Position numbers and translations under genes: made by a program. The notes beneath the pieces were generated by a model. The model was not told where the DNA came from. It did not search any database and saw nothing but the letters and a program-made list of their open reading frames with translations. This document shows, one piece after another, positions 59,869 to 64,000 of a stretch of 64,000 bases of DNA. Numbering within the stretch: position 1 is the first letter of the stretch; each line of letters starts with the position of its first letter. The stretch comes from Oscillospiraceae bacterium (GTDB lineage Bacteria; Bacillota; Clostridia; Oscillospirales; CAG-272), in assembly GCA_015064685.1 (NCBI GenBank), contig SVRT01000010.1:39889-103888 (forward strand), given 5' to 3'.

Positions 59869-62800
59869 TTAAGGTGCAGACCGAACGATTGTGTTGTTTA
59901 CTGTTACTTCACCTGTTGCGGAATTATATGAGAAAACATTCCAATACACACCGCTTCCATTAGGAGCATTGAACGTATATACTTCACTGCCAATGTACAG
60001 TTTAACAGTAGCATTGGAATTTTGGATTCCATTTGACTGGCCGCTGAAATTATGTATATAGTACGTATATATTGTATTGCTCTTTACAGAGGTAACTGTT
60101 ATCGTTTCAGGACCGTATGCAGACGTATCGTCAACATCAAGATTTGCTCCTGCACCGCTAGGTCTCTTATTGCTATAGGATACGTGATAGTCAGATGAGG
60201 GAGTATCTATCTTGAGATGAGAGTCAAGGTCGGAAGGATAAGATCCCCAAGTAATAACGACCTTAAAAGTTCCTGCATTCATGGGCTTAGCCATCGCAAC
60301 ATTTTGGTTGGTTGTAGTAGTATTTCCTGTTACAGTAACGTTTATTGAAACTGTATTATAACGAGTCGATGAAGAGGATTCGTCAACAAACTGCAACGTA
60401 TAGTTACCGGGTTCCAATCCATTCGTGATATAATATCCGTTCGATCCGGTAGTCAACGTCTGAATTACTGTTCCGGTAGTATTACCTGCACCCTTTCTAA
60501 CGTATATCCTTATTCCGCTAATGCCGTATGCTGTAGTAGCGTCCTGTGCATAACCGCTGACATATCCGGGAAGTCTTGAGGAATCAAGTGCAAGATACGT
60601 ATTATCAATTTGATCATATTCATCATTTACCGTATAGATTCTATCAGCAGAAATATATCCGGATTTGCTATATACTATCGTATAGCTTCCATACCTGATA
60701 TCAGTAAATGTATAAATTCCTGATGTGGTGGTTATTTCATCAACAATCTCTCCGTCCTTCATCAGCTTAACCGTGACACCTGAAAGGAGATTGCTAGTTC
60801 CGGACTGATAAACTCGTCCGCTAATGCTTCCTGTCTCAGCCAAAACCTCAACAAATATTCTTGCGGTAAATCCACCGTCAGTTGTGGAAACGGTTATGGT
60901 TGCTGTTCCTCCGGATACACCTGTAATAACACCATTTTCAACTACTGCAACACTGCTATTGGAGCTGGTCCAAATAACACTCTTATCGGTTGCATTTGAA
61001 GGAAGCACAGTAGCTATTACCGTCGCACTTTCACCCACGTCGAGCTCGAGTGCTCCAACATTAGTATAAATTCCTTCAACACTCACGGGAATCGGCTTAA
61101 CAACTACAGTTACAGTTGCAGTATGTGCCCCCTCAAGAGTTGTAACAACAATTTGCGTTTCTCCTGCGCCTACAGCACTGATTACACCATTGTTTACAAT
61201 AGCTACATTAGGATTCAACGTAGACCAGACAACTCCGGTGTTAACCGCATTTGTCGGATAAACGGTTGCTATTAAAGTGGCTGAAGATCCTACTGTGAGT
61301 TCTATTGCGGTCTGGGAAAGAATAACGCTATCGACCGTGATCTCAGGAGCAGAAACATGAATAGGTACCATAGCAGTCTTGCCACGATAATTGATCTCTA
61401 CATATGTATCTGTTACCTGAAGTGCGGAATATGGATCAACACTATATCCTGTTATGTCTCTGGACAAACCACTGCTATAGTGAGCACGTACTATCATTCC
61501 ATTTCCGTCAAAATAGTCACCAGCTATATAGTTGACTTTGGTGGGGTCACTGACGATCTCAATTCTAACAACATTGCCATATATGACTTCCTCAGTAATC
61601 AAGTCAGTAAGACGCCACAGTTCTCTTGCGAAATCTCCATCAATATTGGCAAGAATACCTTTTGTTCTATCTGTAAGATTTCTATACACATCGTAATACG
61701 TAGGCTTTGTTACAACCGATGTAACTGTATCGTTTGAAACCAACTCGTTGATCATATCATTCATTCCTGATATGCCGTATCTGTTGTTTGTTTTATAATC
61801 AGCATCAGTAACAACGATATAAAACGTATTAGCTCCATCTCTGGAATCAAGATATGTTGCTGCTTTCAAAGCATCAATCACTGTTTCTTCTCTGTCTCCT
61901 CCGCCATTAACTCGCAGACTTTCCAGAGCTTTTTCGTAAGAAGCCACGTTAATGTACCACTCGGATGCACCGCAATAAATTATCTTGGTTGAGTCATAAC
62001 CATCACACGTAATGTCACGATATTCAAGCAATGCCCAACGAACAGATACTCCCGCATCTTCAAGTGATTCAGCAAAAGTCGCTATATTATTCTTTACGTT
62101 CTGGATCTCACCCCACATAGATCCCGTAGTATCTACGAGGAATACGATGTCGGCGGTTCCGTACATTGCCTCTGAAAGCTCAAAGGTTATAACTGCAATA
62201 TTTTCTACACCTTCCGCAAGAGAAAAGCCATCTTCCAGAGTAATAGTTCCTGTGATGGTATGTGTTCCCACAACCGCAGGATCATAATCGTAAGAGTTCC
62301 AGGTGACAGGAACGTAATATACAGAACCCGTAGATACGGTTACAGCTGCCGTGGTCGGCAAACCTAGTCCATCGTAAGTCGTATTTAATGGAAGTCTGCC
62401 AAGATCCATAGGATCAATAGACACTATGACGTTATTTGTGATGTTCAGGCTTGCACACACACTATTGGAGCAACCAATGATATATCCATATCCTGCTACT
62501 GCGACACCTTCAACGGTTTGTTCGCCATATGCAGTGGGATTATATGTAGCAGCATTCCAATACACCTTGAGAGATATAGCTACTCCGGCTTCCGTGTATC
62601 CCGTTACATTTTCAGGAAGACCCAAAGATGAATAAGGTGTATTGTACTCAATATTGCCTAATGCTACAGGATCAATACGTACAATAGTTTGAATCGTAAT
62701 AACAGAATATGTCACTGTAATGTCTTTGTCGGAATCAGCAACACCACTTACTATCGGTAAGTCCGCAATACGTCCTTCAATTTCGGGAGAAACGATGCTA

Positions 62801-64000
62801 TATGAGGTTCCCTCCCATATTGTTGCAGAATAATCAGATGCGGCAGATGAGCCATCAGAATATACATAATGTATAGTAAGATCAAACTCGTAAAGCCCAC
62901 AGCGAACGCATTTTTCACCGTCAGATTCGTGACCTAACGCTTCGATAACGATGCGGTCAAAAACCATCTCACAACGTGTGCACTTGTATACTTTGGCTCC
63001 AGCTTCTGTACAACTGGGTTCAACTGTGACTACCCACTGCTTGTCATGGCCTAGTGCAGGAATCTGAACATAATCCGAAGCACCACATACAGTACAAATG
63101 TGATATGCATTCCATCCTATCGAGGTACAGGTAGGATTTTTAGCTACATATTCAATATAATCGTGTTCTGCATCGACAAGATCCACCTTTGTTTCTCCAC
63201 AATCAAGACATTCTCTTGCGCGAAGACCCGGCTTACACTCGGGGGCAATAATTGTTACCCATTCTCCCCAGTTGTGTGAAGGTTCATACCCAATGGAGCC
63301 TACTATGGTTCCTGCAACAAAGGTAGTTTCATCTGCCATTTTTAAAATCAAACGTGCATTTTGATCTATTCTTATGCCACTAAGCACGCCAACATTGTTT
63401 TTTACCCCAGATGAATAAGTAACATATATAGCTCCGTCCTGACCAACTTCAATGTCGGTGACCAATTGATCAAGAGTAATTTCAAAAACAAACTCTATTC
63501 CATTAGCAAAAGAAATTACTGCTTTGTTTCCATCAACAATATCTATCATTACTACAGAAAACTCTGCAGTGGGATCTCTATAATCGTCTGTAACTTTACC
63601 AACCACAACAGGTATCTCCGGATCGTTGGTATAGTATATTACCAAATAGCCATTTTCATCGATCTCGGTCTTCTCTATTCCGTTTCCGGCTACACCAGGT
63701 TCACCTTTGTCTCCTTGGATACCTTGTTCACCGTTTGTTATAGTGAATGTAGTTGTTGTACCGTCAGTAAAAATAATTGTATAGGTATCTACAAGTCCAT
63801 CAGAGAAGGTTTTTTCTACAGACACGATACCGTTACCTGCGACACCGGGGTCACCCTGAGGTCCTTGTTCACCCTGAGGTCCTTGTTCACCCTGAGGTCC
63901 TTGTTCACCCTGAGGTCCCTGTTCACCCTGAGGTCCCTGTTCACCCTGAGGTCCTTGTTCACCCTGAGGTCCCTGTTCACCCTGAGGTCCTTGTTCACCC
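59869..64000 (-). CDS. Giant surface protein: collagen-like, vWA, Big2, carboxypeptidase-regulatory-like (5' end outside window)
   Basis: At least 1376 residues are visible; the frame stays open to the right edge, so start and signal peptide are not seen. In order: Gly-Glu-Gln-Gly-Pro-Gln collagen-like repeats (64000-63851), a short second collagen piece, beta domains, three CxxC segments with ALGH spacers (about 63230-62880), Ig-like/MBG-type repeats, a von Willebrand A domain (about 62165-61580) with the metal motif DTTGS, a Big_3-like domain, two Big2 domains (61340-60850), two carboxypeptidase-regulatory-like domains (60835-60310), and a final YfaP/DUF2135-like domain. No LPxTG or other C-terminal anchor is present. 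Likely adhesion or protein interaction at the cell surface. Confidence 0.85.
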   Translation of the reverse strand, partial: GEQGPQGEQGPQGEQGPQGEQGPQGEQGPQGEQGPQGEQGPQGEQGPQGDPGVAGNGIVSVEKTFSDGLVDTYTIIFTDGTTTTFTITNGEQGIQGDKGEPGVAGNGIEKTEIDENGYLVIYYTNDPEIPVVVGKVTDDYRDPTAEFSVVMIDIVDGNKAVISFANGIEFVFEITLDQLVTDIEVGQDGAIYVTYSSGVKNNVGVLSGIRIDQNARLILKMADETTFVAGTIVGSIGYEPSHNWGEWVTIIAPECKPGLRARECLDCGETKVDLVDAEHDYIEYVAKNPTCTSIGWNAYHICTVCGASDYVQIPALGHDKQWVVTVEPSCTEAGAKVYKCTRCEMVFDRIVIEALGHESDGEKCVRCGLYEFDLTIHYVYSDGSSAASDYSATIWEGTSYSIVSPEIEGRIADLPIVSGVADSDKDITVTYSVITIQTIVRIDPVALGNIEYNTPYSSLGLPENVTGYTEAGVAISLKVYWNAATYNPTAYGEQTVEGVAVAGYGYIIGCSNSVCASLNITNNVIVSIDPMDLGRLPLNTTYDGLGLPTTAAVTVSTGSVYYVPVTWNSYDYDPAVVGTHTITGTITLEDGFSLAEGVENIAVITFELSEAMYGTADIVFLVDTTGSMWGEIQNVKNNIATFAESLEDAGVSVRWALLEYRDITCDGYDSTKIIYCGASEWYINVASYEKALESLRVNGGGDREETVIDALKAATYLDSRDGANTFYIVVTDADYKTNNRYGISGMNDMINELVSNDTVTSVVTKPTYYDVYRNLTDRTKGILANIDGDFARELWRLTDLITEEVIYGNVVRIEIVSDPTKVNYIAGDYFDGNGMIVRAHYSSGLSRDITGYSVDPYSALQVTDTYVEINYRGKTAMVPIHVSAPEITVDSVILSQTAIELTVGSSATLIATVYPTNAVNTGVVWSTLNPNVAIVNNGVISAVGAGETQIVVTTLEGAHTATVTVVVKPIPVSVEGIYTNVGALELDVGESATVIATVLPSNATDKSVIWTSSNSSVAVVENGVITGVSGGTATITVSTTDGGFTARIFVEVLAETGSISGRVYQSGTSNLLSGVTVKLMKDGEIVDEITTTSGIYTFTDIRYGSYTIVYSKSGYISADRIYTVNDEYDQIDNTYLALDSSRLPGYVSGYAQDATTAYGISGIRIYVRKGAGNTTGTVIQTLTTGSNGYYITNGLEPGNYTLQFVDESSSSTRYNTVSINVTVTGNTTTTNQNVAMAKPMNAGTFKVVITWGSYPSDLDSHLKIDTPSSDYHVSYSNKRPSGAGANLDVDDTSAYGPETITVTSVKSNTIYTYYIHNFSGQSNGIQNSNATVKLYIGSEVYTFNAPNGSGVYWNVFSYNSATGEVTVNNTIVRSAP
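63851..64000. repeat. 18-base tandem repeat encoding collagen-like hexapeptides
   Basis: Eight complete units and the start of a ninth of an 18-base repeat (minus-strand GGTGAACA[A/G]GGACCTCA[G]-type, six residues each) run off the window edge. The units visible differ only at the third position of the Gln codon (CAA or CAG). Confidence 0.95.

Noticed and set aside
63825..63827. GTG at 63825 as the start of the giant surface protein
   Set aside because: The frame remains open upstream to the window edge with collagen triplets and there is no ribosome site; the codon is an internal Val.
63816..63998. Open frame giving repeated NKDLRVN peptides at the right edge
   Set aside because: It is an alternative frame of the 18-base collagen repeat; the frame continuing the giant protein is open through the same bases and gives Gly-x-y triplets.
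63851..64000. Tandem repeats as a CRISPR array
   Set aside because: Units are 18 bases and contiguous without spacers, and they are in frame with the coding sequence.
1..64000. Prophage, insertion sequence, toxin-antitoxin or anti-phage defence system
   Set aside because: No transposase, integrase, terminal inverted repeats, phage structural genes or defence nuclease pair were recognised; the helicase-nuclease at the left edge has no defence-type neighbours in view.

Overview
The window looks like a chromosomal segment of an anaerobic, endospore-forming member of the Clostridia (Bacillota), probably an uncultured gut or rumen lineage. The evidence is the set of sporulation genes (yabP, yabQ, yqfC, yqfD, ylbJ, a dacF-type carboxypeptidase, a SpoVB/YabM-type flippase), a Firmicutes set of regulators (MecA, CdaA/CdaR, bifunctional Rel, HPr with both His15 and Ser46, a T-box leader), HemZ, type-4 uracil-DNA glycosylase, and gene orders known from Bacillus and Clostridium. 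Most genes lie on the minus strand. I saw no phage, insertion sequence, CRISPR array or rRNA.

Layout. 0-4.3 kb: 3'-truncated XPD/DinG-type helicase (minus), then mecA, type-4 UDG and an AEC transporter (plus). 4.3-20.2 kb: one long minus-strand block, in transcription order cdaA-cdaR-FAD dehydrogenase-recJ-rel-dtd-hemZ-MTA/SAH deaminase-yabM-mazG, then hup-rqcP, then yabP-yabQ-divIC. 20.4-28.7 kb: membrane protein, Lrp regulator translationally coupled to an aminotransferase, small P-loop protein, pgi, dacF, DUF5662, hisK-type phosphatase, fruK-type kinase. 28.7-37.7 kb: uvrB-uvrA, rsmD-coaD-DUF308, HPr and uvrC. 37.8-42.2 kb: rimM-trmD followed by an O-antigen-ligase-like protein and two DUF4330-like membrane proteins. 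42.4-45.3 kb: yajC and a YrzE-like protein (plus), and a collagen/leucine-rich-repeat lipoprotein (minus). 45.5-52.2 kb: yqfC-yqfD-phoH-ybeY-unknown-era-recO (minus) and ylbJ (plus). 52.2-59.8 kb: tRNA-Thr, a GH106-like hydrolase (minus), then a valine T-box leader driving a GH32/43-like propeller protein and valS, then a HAD phosphatase. 59.9-64 kb: the 3' part of a very large collagen/vWA/Big2 surface protein that runs off the right edge.

How it fits together. Most genes are core information processing, DNA repair (UvrABC, RecJ, RecO, UDG, helicase), nucleotide second messengers (c-di-AMP and ppGpp synthesis) and sporulation. Accessory content is limited to the glycosidase pair at the T-box, the polymer genes after trmD, and two collagen-like surface proteins.

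The most interesting non-coding observations are: (1) three gene starts (yabP, the YrzE-like gene, dacF) where the Shine-Dalgarno sequence is built into the 3' arm of a terminator-like hairpin that ends the preceding gene, with a possible promoter inside or just before the hairpin; (2) a tRNA-Val-type T-box that controls a sugar-active-type gene as well as valS; (3) a highly uniform promoter signature TTGnnn-N14/15-TGN-TATAAT. I did not find a clearly new multi-gene defence or metabolic system. All calls come from reading motifs and context by eye; no database search was run.
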